A DNA stretch of 64,000 bases from assembly GCA_034440615.1 (NCBI GenBank), contig JAOTOM010004146.1, positions 62,001-126,000 of the forward strand, written 5' to 3'. The position numbers were made by a program, and so were the translations under genes. This stretch comes from Ashinkailepas kermadecensis. Taxonomy: Eukaryota > Arthropoda > Thecostraca > Neolepadidae. Below, one piece after another: positions 46,317 through 58,289 of the stretch; the first letter of the stretch is position 1; each line of letters begins with the position of its first letter. The notes beneath the pieces were generated by a model, which was not told where the DNA came from, did not search any database, and saw only the letters and a program-made list of their open reading frames with translations.

Positions 46317-49300
46317 CTTGGTTGGTTATTCGTCGACAACTCACGCCGTTTCTCGGGGCATCGAAAGATGTGACCTCCAGAGGTCAACGAATTCCAGATC
46401 GATATTCGACTTAGACCTATATGTGAGGATGGAGCATGTGACTGTCATCAGTTGGCATGCTCAAGTCATAATGGAAGAAAGAAAATTAATAACGCTTCAA
46501 ATCTGATGCGAAATTTCAATGGTCAAGGAGCCATGTACCCTTGCCAGGTCAGAGGTCGTGTCAGGTCAAGCCGTTCACATGATTCAAGGTGTAGAAAAGA
46601 CACATGTTGTAACGCCAATGAAGTGGGCAGTCCAACGGTGGCATTAGAATCATTGACGTCGGATTAATTCCGGAGATATATAAAAAATGTTCCGATAAAA
46701 TCAGTTTTCGACCTAATGGTTAATTTCCTATCGGGTTTAGCATGGGACCGGGCGGGACTGGAAATCGCGACACCTTCAAATTCTTTTAAAATCGCCACAA
46801 ACGTATGCGATGCCAAAACACGTCGACAGCTCACGCCGTTTCCCGGGGCATCGAAAGATGTGACCTCCAGAGGTCAACGAGTTCCAGTTCGATATTGGAC
46901 TTTGACCTATATGTGAGGATGGAGCATGTGACTGTCATTACTTGGCACGCTCAAGTCGTAATGGAAGAAAGCAAATTAATGACGATTCAAATATAAATCG
47001 AAAGTTCAACGGTCAAGGAGCCATGTGACCTTGCCAGGTCAGAGGTCATGTCAGGTCAAGCCGTTCACATGATGGAAGGTGTACAAAAGACACAAAGTTG
47101 TAACACCAATAACGTGGACAGTCCAACGGTGGCACTATAATCATTGACGTCCGATTAATTCCGGAGATATATCAAAATATGTTCCGATAAAATCAGTTTT
47201 GGACCTAATGGTTAATTTCCCATAGGGTTTAGCATGGGACCCGGCGTTACTGGAAATTGCGACCCCTTCGATTTTTGTTTAAATCGCCACAAACGTATGC
47301 AAGAACAAAACACGTCGACTACTCACGTCGTTTCCCGGGGCATCGAAAGATGTGACCTTCAGAGGTCAACGAGTTACAGTTCGATATTCGACTTTGACCT
47401 ATATGTGAGGATGGAGCATGTGACTGTCATTAGTTGGCATGCCCAAGTCGTGATGGAAGAAAGAAAATGAATAACGCTTCAAATCTAAAGGGAAATTTCA
47501 ACGTTCCATGAGCTAGGTGACCTTGCCAGGTCAGAGGTCATGTCAGGTCAAGCCGTTCACATGATGGAAAGTGTACAAAAGACACCACGTTTTAACACAA
47601 ATAACGTGGGCAGTCCAACGGTGGCACTAGAATCATTGACGTCCGTTTAATGCCGGAGATATATCAAAATATGTGCCGATAAAATCAGTTTTGGACCTAA
47701 TGGTTAATTTCCCATAGGGTTTAGCATGGGACCCGGCGGGACTGGAAATCGCGATCCCTTGAATTTCTTCTAAAATCGCCATAAACGTATGTAATGCTAA
47801 AATACGTCGACAACTCACTCCGTTTCCCGGGGCATCGAAAGATGTGACCTCCAGAGGTCAACGAGTTCCAGTTCGATATTCGACTTTGACCTATATGTGA
47901 TGATGGAGCATGTGACTGTCATTAGTTGGCATGTTCAAGTCGTAATTGAAGAAAGCAAATTAATAACGCTTCAAATTTAAATCGAAATTTCAACGGTCAA
48001 GGAGCCATGTGACCTTTTCAGGTAAGAGGTCATGTCAGGTCAAGCCGTTCTCATGATGGAATGTGTACAAAAGACACACAGTTTAACATCAATAACGTGG
48101 GCAGTCGAACGGTGGCACTAGAATCATTGACGTCAGATTAATTCCGGAGATATATCAAAATATGCTCCGATAAAATCAATTTTGGACCGGATGGTTAATT
48201 TCCCGTAGGGTTTAGCATGGGACCCGGCGGGACTGGAAATCGCGACCCCTTCAAGTTCTTTTCTAATTGCCACAAACGTATGTAATGCAAAAACACGTCG
48301 ACGACTCACGCCGTTTCCCGGGGCATCGAAAGATGTGACCTCCAGAGGTGAACGGGTTCCAGCTCGATATTCGACTTTGACCTATATGTGATGATGGAGC
48401 ATGTGACTGTCATTAGTTGGCATGCTGAAGTCGGAATGGAAGAAAGAAAATTAATAACGCTTCAAATCTGAATCGAAATTTCAACGGTTCAAAGCCTTGT
48501 GACCTTGCCAGGTTTCAGGTCATGTCAGGTCAAGCCGTTCACACGATGGAAGGTGTACAAAGGGCACAAAGTTTTAACACCAATAATGTGGACAGTCCAA
48601 CGGTGGCACTAGAATCATTGACGTCGGATTAATTCCGGAGATATATCAAAATATGTTCCGATAAAATCAGTTTTTGACCTAATTGTTAAATTCCTATCGG
48701 GTTTAGCATAGGACCGCGCGGGACTGGAAATCGCGACCCCTTCGATTTTCGTTTAAATCACCACAAACGTATGCAATAACAAAACACGTCGAGAACTCAC
48801 GTCGTTTCCCGGGGCATCGAAAAATGTGACCTCCAGAGGTCAACGAGTTCCAGTTCGATATTCGACTTTGACCTATATGTGATGATGGAGCATGTGACTG
48901 TCATTACTTGGCACGCTCAAGTCGTAATGGAAGAAAACAAATTAATAACGCTTCAAATCTAAATCGAAATTTCAACGGTCAAGGAGCCATGTGACCTTGC
49001 TAGGTCAGAGGTCGTGTCAGGTCAAGCCGTTCACATGATTCAATATGTAGAAAAGACACATGTTGTAACGCCAATGAAGTAGGCAGTCCAATGGTGGCAT
49101 TAGAATCATTGACGTCGGATTAATTCCGGAGATATATAAAAAATGTTCCGATAAAATCAGTTTTGGACCTAATGGTTAAATTCCTATCGGGTTTAGCATA
49201 GGACCGCGCGGGACTGGAAATCGCGACCCCTTAAAATTATTTTAAAATCGCCACAAACGTATGTAATGCAAAAACACGTCGACAACTCACGCCGTTTCCC

Positions 49301-52300
49301 GGGGCATCGAAAGATGTGACCTACAGGCGTCAACGAGTTCCAGTTCAATATTCGACTTTGACCTATATGTGAGGATGAGCATGTGACTGTCATTACTTGG
49401 CACGCTCAAGTCGTAATGGAAGAAAGCAAATTAATAATGATTCAATTCTAAATCTAAATTTCAACGGTCAAGGGGCCATGTGAAATTGTCAGGTCAGATG
49501 TCATGTCAGGTCAAGCCGTTCTCATGATGGAATGAGTACAAAAGACACACAGTTTAACACTAATAACGTGGGCAGTCCAACGGTGGCACTAGAACCATTG
49601 ACGTCCGATTAATTCCGGAGATATATCAAAATATGTTCGGATAAAATCAGTTTTGGACCTAATCGTTAATTTCCCATAGGGTTTAGAATAGGACCCGGCG
49701 GGACTGGAAATCGCGACACCTTCAATTTCTTCTAAAATCGCCATAAACGTATGTAATGCTAAAACACGTCGACAACTCACTCCGTTTCCCGGGGCATCGA
49801 AAAATGTGACCTCCAGAGGTCAACGAGTTCCAGTTCGATATTCGACTTTGACCTATATGTGAGGATGGAGCATGCGACTGTCATTACTTGGCACGCTCAA
49901 GTCGTAATGGAAGAACGCAAATTAATTACACTTCAAATCTAAATAGAAAGTTCAACGGTCAAGGAGCCATGTGACCTTGCCAGGTCAGAGGTCATGTCAG
50001 GTCAAGCCGTTCACATGATGGAAGGTGTACAAAAGACACAAAGTTGTAACACCAATAACGTGGACAGTCCAACGGTGGCACTAGAATCATGGACGTCCGA
50101 TTAATTCCGGAGATATATCAAAATATGTTCCGATAAAATCAGTTTTGGACCTAATGGTTAATTTCCCATAGGGTTTAGCATGGGACCCGGCGGGACTGGA
50201 AATCGCGACCCCTTCGATTTTTGTTTAAATCGTCACAAACGTATGCAAGAACAAAACACGTCGACAACTCACGTCGTTTCCCAGGGCATCGAAAGATGTG
50301 ACCTCCAGAGGTCAACGAGTTCCAGTTCGATATTCGACTTTGACCTATATGTGATGATGGAGCATGTGACTGTCATTACTTGGCACGCTCAAGTCGTAAT
50401 GGAAGAAAACAAACTAATAACGCTTCAAATCTAAATCGAAATTTCAACGGTCCATCACGACATGGGCATGCCAACTAATGACGGTCACATGCTCCATCCT
50501 CACATATAGGTCAAAGTCGAATATCGAACTGGAACTCGTTGACCTCTGGAGGTCACATCTTTCGATGCCCCGGGAAACGACGTGAGTTGTCGACGTGTCT
50601 TGTTATTGCATACGTTTGTGGTGATTTAAACGAAAATCGAAAGGGTCGCGATTTCCAGTCCCGCCGGGTCCAATGCTAAACCCTATGGGAAATTAACAAT
50701 TAGGTCAAGAACTGATTTTATCGGAACATATTTTGATATATCTGCGGAATATCGGAACATATTTTGATATATCTCCGGAATTAATCGGACGTCAATGATT
50801 ATATTGCCACCGTTGGACTGTCCACGTTATTGGTGTTACAACGTTGTGTGTTTTGTACACCTTCCATCATGTGAACGGCTTGACCTGACATGACCTCTGA
50901 CCTGGCAAGGTCACATGGCTCCTTGACCGTTGAACTTTCGATTTAGATTTGAATCGTTATTAATTTGCTTTCTTCCATTACGACTTGAGCGTGCCAAGTA
51001 ATGACAGTCACATGCTCATCCTCACATATAGGTCAAAGTCGAATATTGAACTGGAACTCGTTGACGCCTGTAGGTCACATCTTTCGATGCCCCGGGAAAC
51101 GGCGTGAGTTGTCACGTGTTTTTGCATTACATACGTTTGTGGCGATTTTAAAAGAAATTGAAGGGGTCGCGATTTCCAGTCCCGCCGGGTCCCATGCTAA
51201 ACCCTATGGGAAATTAACCATTAGGCCCAAAACTGATTTTATCGGAGCATATTTTGAGATATCTCCGGAATTAATCGGACGTCAATGATTCTAGTGCCAC
51301 CGTTGGACTGCCCACGTTATTGGTGTTAAACTGTGAGTCTTTTGTACACATTCCATCAGGAGAACGGCTTGACCTGACATGACCTCTAACCTGACCAGGT
51401 CACATGGCGGCTTGACCGTTGAAATTTAGATTTAGATTTGAAGCGTTATTAATTTGCTTTCTTCCATTACGACTTGAGCATGCTAACTAATGACAGTCAC
51501 ATGCTCCATTCTCACATATAGGTCTAAGTCGAATATCGAACTGGAACTCGTTGACCTCTGGAGGTCACATCTTTCGATGCCCCGTGAAACGGCGTGAGTT
51601 GTCGACGTGTTTTTGCATTACATACCTTTGTGGCGATTTTAAAAGAAATTAAAGGGGTCGCAATTTCCAGTTCCGCCGGGTCCCATGCTAAACCCTATGG
51701 GAAATTAACCATTAGGTCCAAAACTGATTTTATCGGAACATATTTTGATATATCTCCGGAATTAAACGGACGTCAATGGTTCTAGTGCCACCGTTGGACT
51801 GCCCACGTAATTTGTGTTAAAACGTTGTGTCTTTTGTACACTTTCTATCATGTGAACGGCTTGACCTGACATGACCTCTGACCTGGCAAGGTCACATGGC
51901 TCATGGAACGTTGAAATTTCGCTTTAGATTCGAAGCGTTATTAATTTGCTTTCTTCCATCACGACTTGGGCATGCCAACTAATGACGGTTACATGCTCCA
52001 TCGTCACATATAGGTCAAATTCGAATATCGAACTGGAACTCGTTGACCTCTGGAGGTCACATCTTTCGATGCCCCGGGAAACGACGTGAGTTGTCGACGT
52101 GTTTTGTTCTTGCATACGTTTGTGGCGATTTAAACAAAATCGAAGGGGTCGCGATTTCCAGTCCCGCCGGGTCCCATGCTAAACCCTATGGGAAATTAAC
52201 CATTAGGTCCAAAACTGATTTTATCGGAACATATTTTGATATATCTCCGGAATTAAACGGACGTCAATGGTTATAGTGCCACCGTTGGACTGCCCACGTT

Positions 52301-53290
52301 ATTTGTGTTAAAAACTTTGTGTCTTTTGTACACTTTCCATCATGTGAACGGCTTGACCTGACATGACCTCGGACCTGGCAAGGTGACTTGGCTCCTTGAA
52401 CGTTGAAATTTCGCTTTACATTTGAAGCGTTATTAATTTGCTTTCTTCCATCACGACTTGGGCATGCCAACTAATGACAGTCACATGCTCCATCCTCACA
52501 TATAGGTCAAAGTCGAATATCGAACCGGAACTCGTTGACGCCTGTAGGTCACATCTTTCGATGCCCCGGGAAATGGCGTGAGTTGTCGACGTGTTTTTGC
52601 ATTACATACCTTTGTGGCGATTTTCAAAAAAATTAAAGGGTTCGCGATTTCCAGTCCCGCCGGGTCACATGCTAAACCCTATAGGAAATTAACCATTAGG
52701 TCCAAAACTGATTTTATCGGAACATATTTTGATATATCTCCGGAATTAATCCGACGTCAATGATTCTAATGCCACCGTTGGACTGCCCACTTCATTGGCG
52801 TTACAACATGTGTCTTTTCTACACATTGAATCATGTGAACGGTTTGACCTGACACGACCTCTGACCTGTCAAGGGTACATGGCTTCTTGACCGTTGAAAT
52901 TTCGCATCAGATTTGAAGCGTTATTAATTTTCGTTCTTCCATTATGACTTGAGCATGCCAACTGATGACAGTCACATGCTCCATCCTCACATATAGGTCT
53001 AAGTCGAATATCGATCTGGAATTCGTTGTCCTCTGGAGGTCACATCTTTCGATGCCCCGGGAAACGGCGTGAGTTGTCGACGTGTTTTTGCATTACATAC
53101 GTTTGTGACGATTTTAAAAGAAATCGAAGGGGTCGCGATTTCTCGTCCCGCACGGTCCCATGCTAAACCCTATGGGAAATTAACCATTAGGTCCAAAACT
53201 AATTTTATCGGAACTTATTTTGATATATCTCCGGAATTAATCAGAGGTCAATGATTCTAATGCCACCGTTGGACTGCCCCTGTTGTTGGG
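46317..53290. repeat. 491-bp satellite, about 8 direct plus 6 inverted monomers
   Basis: The landmark 'gataaaatcag' occurs at 46694, 47186, 47678, 48169, 48660, 49150, 49640 and 50132 (490-492 bp apart). After about 50453 the reverse complement appears, with the landmark at 50712, 51233, 51724, 52215, 52708 and 53199. One inverted monomer is about 30 bp longer through a local duplication of 'cggaacatattttgatat'. Each monomer carries clusters of AGGTCA hexamers. A frame of about 61 codons (GKLTIRSKTDF and related words) is open in many monomers but shows no domain. Confidence 0.95.
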
Positions 53291-54219
53291 TTAAGACTAT
53301 GTGTATTGCATACACATTCCCTGAGTGGGAATGTGCGGGAAGCAATACTGTGGGAAACAAAATTACGTAATTGGTTATAACCCATTACCTGTTGTGCTAC
53401 GCGGTAAATGAGAGCAGTTGCGGAATCAGCGTGTCGGTGCGGATCGAATGAACTATATAACGTATATATTCTGGCATTATTGGATGTTTGACCTACGTTG
53501 ACCCCTGGAGGTCAAACCATTCGATGCCCCGTGAAATGCGTCTGCATGGTGGGTCAGGGACCTTGGTACTACCGTCTCACCGAGTTTGGGCGAAATCGAA
53601 GGGGTCGTCGATTTCTGCTGAAGGTGAATATCGAACTCCTGCCAACTTCACGGACGTTTTCTGTTATATGCATTGTAGAAGCAATGTTATAATGTAGCTT
53701 TTATACCCCAGTGAGAATGGTATGGATTCACTCATCAGTGAATTTGCAAACATACGGATATATCAGTTAACAACCATGCAGGGAGCTATGTGATCAACAT
53801 GGTCTGTGCCCTAAAGCCCAAATAACTAAGTAACAATGCAGGGAATCTGCTGCATAACAGTTTGACCATAAATTAGCCATGATATATGGCATCATACTTC
53901 CCATGCTATTTAGAATAGTGAGCTATACTTTGTGTACAAACATCAGGACATTAGAAATGTTAATTAACGTCACACACATCAGTTCCTAACAAGTGTCAGC
54001 AATACATTTCCTTTATGTGCTTTAAACATGATTCAAGAAAGCACTGTCATCGATTTTAAACTTGCAAAAAGAGTGGGCCGCCTGGCATTTTCAGTGCTAT
54101 TTGAGTGAATTTGCTGTCTTGTTAGTGAACTGACCACTTATTGAGATATAAGTATTTGAACTTTGCCTGCTTCCATCATGAAAATTTGTAATCTTCCAAT
54201 ACATCATAAATCATCAGAA
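53291..54219. other. Diverged satellite relic and unremarkable DNA
   Basis: At about 53485-53600 a strongly diverged piece of the 491-bp monomer is visible ('ttgacccctggaggtcaaac', 'ttcgatgccccgtgaaa', 'gaaatcgaaggggtcg'), separated from the array by about 190 bp. The rest is AT-rich with no recognisable gene. Confidence 0.5.
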
Positions 54220-55495
54220 TAACTTCTTGTCCACAAACCGGTGTATGCATTTCTATGAATTTCTCATATTTATTAACACAAATTATGTAGATCTGATCTG
54301 CAAATTTATAACTCAGAAAATGTTATCAGCACAGGATTCCATTCCTGAAAATATAGTACTTTCAACATGTTATTGTTCTTTGTGAAGCAATAAGTGCAAT
54401 GCTCTCATGCAGCATGCAGATGGTGGTTCATCACGTGCACCAGGTAGCACAAAAAGATATATTATTGCAGTCTAAGGTAACCACAAGACAGGTTTTACAC
54501 CCATTTTACCTCCACGAATCATTCAAAGGAGCTAGGTTTTGCCTAGTTGCGTTAGGCTGGGCTTTTGTTGTGAGTAAATAAAAAAAGTCTTCAAAAACGG
54601 TTCAAGCTAGATTAGGTTATGTTAGACTTTTTAAGTTGAAAATGTTTGAGAACAAATTTTTTTTTTGGGGGGGGAGGGGAATTGGGCATACAAATAATAA
54701 TTTCTTGCATGGAAGTCTAGGCTAGGTTAGGTTAGGTTATGTCACATGTTTTTTTTTATCTGAACATTATTTGCCATCCTATATTACTAAAATCCAAGCC
54801 CCATTTTCCATGTTATTTTTCCTCACAATTGAAAAGTGTGCATCTGCAGAGGAAATGAGCGGTTACATCATGTTCAGCACATTAACAAACACTGCATTAA
54901 AAAGAGAAATTCAAAGAAGTCAAAGAGTACCATGAGCTGAAAAATTACCCAAAAAGCCAGGCATTATCACAGTTTAAGGTAACCACAAGACAAGTTTTAC
55001 ACACATTTTACCTCCATGAAGCATACAAAGGGCATAGGTTTGTCAGGTTAGGTTAGGCTTTTGTTGTAAGTTATAAAAAGAATCATTTGTTGATAAATAA
55101 TTTTTGTTAATGATTTTTCTGCAAAAAATAAAAAATAAACGGTTCAGGTTAGGTTAGGTTTTTTAAGTTGAAAATATTTGAGAAAATGCCTCGAAAATTT
55201 AAATAAAAAACAATTATTTTCTTGTATGGGAAGTTGAACTATGTTAGGTAAGGTTACCATACATCTTGAACATTATTTGCATGCTATATTTCCTTACTCC
55301 ACACCTTTTTTGGGTGTTATTTTTTACTCCCAATTGAAAGGCATGCATTGCAGAAGAAAGGACATTAAATTTGTGCTTTTATGTGTTTTATTAATATTTT
55401 TTTAATTTAAATTTCCAATGCAATGTTTATGAATGTCACTAAGCTGATGGCACTACTCAGTTTCTGTGCAAATGCTTGTGGTTGTGAGCAGGTTG
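54220..55495. repeat. TTAGG-containing dispersed or tandem repeat, left part
   Basis: Copies of a unit containing 'aaggtaaccacaagaca', 'gttttacac', 'ttttacctccatgaa' and runs such as 'ttaggttaggttagg' occur 502 bp apart (about 54472 and 54974). Related words continue after the inserted element at 61882. The pentamer runs are short (two to four copies) and scattered, so this is not a telomere. Confidence 0.7.
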
Positions 55496-55689
55496 CAAGG
55501 GCGTCGCCACCGGGGGGGCAGGGGGGGCAGTCGCCCCCCTGCCGTCAAACAGGGGGCGCCGCCCCCTGAAATTTGAGGAGGCCCCTATCCGGAAATGCAC
55601 AGGAAAAAAGTGGGCAATGAGGCCGACGAGACACGAGAGGAGGCCTCCAAGACGTGAGAGGAGGCCCCTAATTTGAAGAAGGATTCACC

Positions 55690-57350
55690 TAGGAGAGGAT
55701 AGGAGGCCCCAGAAATCACGAGAGTGCCAACAATTGGCACGGAGGCCCCCAGGAATGCAAAGGATGCCCCTAGGATTGCAAAGGAGGCCCCCAGGATTAC
55801 AAAGGAGGCCTCCAGGATTACAAAGGAGGCCGCCCCCAGGATTGAAAAGGAGGCCCCCAGGATTGCAAAGGAGACCCCCAGGATTGCAAAGGAGGCCCCC
55901 AGGAGTGCAAAGGAGGCCTCCAGGATTACAAAGGAGGACCCAGGGTTGAAAAGGAGGACCCCAGGATTGCAAAGGAGGCCCCCAGGATTGCAAAGGAGGC
56001 CCCCAGGTTTGCAAAGGAGAACTCAAGGATTGCAAAGGAGGCCCCCAGGAATGCAAAGGAGGCCCCAGGATTGCAAAGGAGGCCTCCAGGATTACAAAGG
56101 AGGCCCACAGGATTGCAAAGGAGGCCCCAGGATTGCAAAGGAGGCCTCCATGATTACAAAGGAGGCCCCCCATGATTGAAAAGGAGGCCCCCAGGATTGC
56201 AAAGGAGGCCTCCATGATTACAAAGGAGGCCCCCTGGATTGAAAAGGAGCCCCCCAGGATTGCAAAGTAGGCCCCCAGGATAGCAAAGGAGGCCCCCAGG
56301 TTTGCAAAGGAGGACTTCAGGATTGCAAAGGAGACCCCCAGGAATGCAAAGGAGGCCCTCACGATTGCAAAGGAGGCCTCCAGGATTACAAAGGACGCCC
56401 CCAGGATTGCAAAGGAGGCCCCCAGGATTGAAAAGGAGGCCCCAGGATTGCAAAAGAGGCTCCCAGGATTGCAAAGGAGGCCCCCAGGATTGCAAAGGAG
56501 GCCCCAGGATTGCAAAGGAGGCCCCAGGATTACAAAGGAGGCCACCAGGATTACAAAGGAGGACTCCAGGATTGCAAAGGAGGCCCCCGGGAATGCAAAG
56601 GAAGCCCCCAGGATTGCAAAGGAGGCCCCAGGATTGCAAAGTAGGCCCCCAGGTTTGCAAAGGAGGCCCCAGGATTGCAAAGGAGGCCTCCAGGATTACA
56701 AAGGAGGCCCCCAGGATTACAAAGGAGGCCCCCAGGATTGAAAAGGAGGCCCCCATGATTGCAAAGGAGGCCCCAGGATTGCAAAGGAGGCCCCCGGATT
56801 GCAAAGGATGCCCCAGGATTGCAAAGGAGGCCCCCGTGATTACAAAGGAGGACTCCAGGATTGCAAAGGAGGCCCTCAGGAGTGCAAAGGAGGACACCAG
56901 GATTGCAAAGGAGGCCTCAGGATTGCAAAGGAGGCCCCATGATTACAAAGGAGGACTCCAGGATTGCAAAGGAGGCACCATGATTGCAAAGGAGGCCCCC
57001 AGGATTACAAAGGAGGACTCCAGGATTGCAAAGGAGACCCCCCAGGATTGCAAAAGAAGGCCTCCAGGATTGCAAAGGAGGCCCCAGGATTGCATAGGAG
57101 GCCCCTAGGATTGCAAAGGAGGCCCTCAGGATTGCGAAGGAGGCCCTCAGGATTGCGAAGGAAGCCCACAGGATTGTAAAGGAGGCCCCAGGATTGCAAA
57201 GGAGGCCCCAGGATTGCAAAGGAGACCCCCATGATTGCAAAGGAGGCCCCCAGGATTACAAAGGAGGTCCCCAGGATTGCAAAGGAGGCCCTCAGGATTG
57301 CAAAGGAGGCCCCCAGGATTGCAAAGGAGGCCCCAACACGGGAAAGGAGA
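55690..57350. repeat. Minisatellite, 20-22-bp unit, about 75 copies, inside the giant element
   Basis: The unit is 'aaaggaggcccccaggattg' plus one base. Copy length varies with the number of C residues (four or five). Frequent alternatives are 'ccaggattac', 'ctccaggattac' and 'ccaggaatgc'. Periods near 21 keep frames open (RRPPGLQ-like plus-strand and GLLCNPG-like minus-strand repeats), with changing phase at each one-base indel, which argues against translation. Confidence 0.95.
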
Positions 57351-58289
57351 CCTCAGAAAATGAGAGAAGGCCCTAAGACGGAAGAGAAAGCCAGTGGATA
57401 TGAGATGAGGTTTCGGAGACGTAAAAGCAGTCCCCGAAACGGGTAGGGTTCCACCAAGATAGAAAAGGATAATCCAGAAAAGTGGCAGGAAGCACCTAAT
57501 TCGGAAGAGGACGATATAAGATTGGAAAGAGACCCTATGATGCACGAGGAAGCCCCTAAAATAGGAGAGAATGGCCATTAGATAAGAGGGATGGCTCCCA
57601 GGCGAGAAAGAAGGCTTCAAGACGGGTAAGAAGGTCCCCAGGAAATGACAAGGTAACTGAGATAGGATAGGTTGCGTGTAATTTGGAAGAGGAGCCACCT
57701 AAGAGAGAACAGGAGTCCACCAGGAGATAAGAGGGCAACCTTAAAATGGGAAAAGATATAATCAAAACGCGGAACAGGAGGCCCCGAAGACGTGAATAGG
57801 AGGCCCCTAATTTGAAAAAGAAAGCCTCCAAAAGAAAAAAGGAGGCCCCTGCCGGACTCGAGAGGAGTCCCTCGAGAGGGAGTAGGAGGTCTCCAGGGCC
57901 GAATGAGGCCCCGACGACCGGAAGGAATTCCCAGGAAATGAGAGAAGGCCCTTAAAATGGAAGTGGTAGGTAGCAGGTACGGAAAGAGGCGAGGTTTCCA
58001 AAATTGAAGATCCCCGAAGACAAGCTTTGCGAGGACAAAGGAGGAGGCCCACGAGGCGTGGCAGGAGGCCCCTAATTTGGCAGAGGATGCCCCTGGAACA
58101 TGAGAGGAAGTCCCATGCCATGCTAAAGGGGCCCCAGGATGTGGGAGGAGGTCCTCCAAAACGGGAGAGGAGGACCATTGAATATGGAGGAGGGTAGGAC
58201 GGACGAGAAGACGTCCAAAACCGGTAAAGAAGCTCCAGGAAATGAGACGAGACCCCTAAGACGCGAGAGGAGGTCTATAATTTGCTAGA
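57351..58289. repeat. Degenerate flank of the 21-bp array
   Basis: Modules such as 'gaggaggcccctaatttg', 'agacgtgagaggagg' and 'ccaggaaatgagag' recur at irregular spacing. Similar wording occurs at 55560-55690 on the other side of the array, so the homogeneous core seems to have expanded from within an older, longer-unit repeat. Confidence 0.65.

Noticed and set aside
46317..53290. CRISPR-like array or a multi-copy gene of about 61 codons
   Set aside because: The unit is a 491-bp satellite with no short direct repeat/spacer pattern. The recurring frame is simply the same monomer read repeatedly, and some monomers have stops in it.
55685..57240. 331-codon minus-strand frame with repeated leucine/glycine segments that look membrane-like
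   Set aside because: Arises from the 21-bp repeat; one-base changes in C runs shift phase repeatedly, so the frame is not maintained as a protein.
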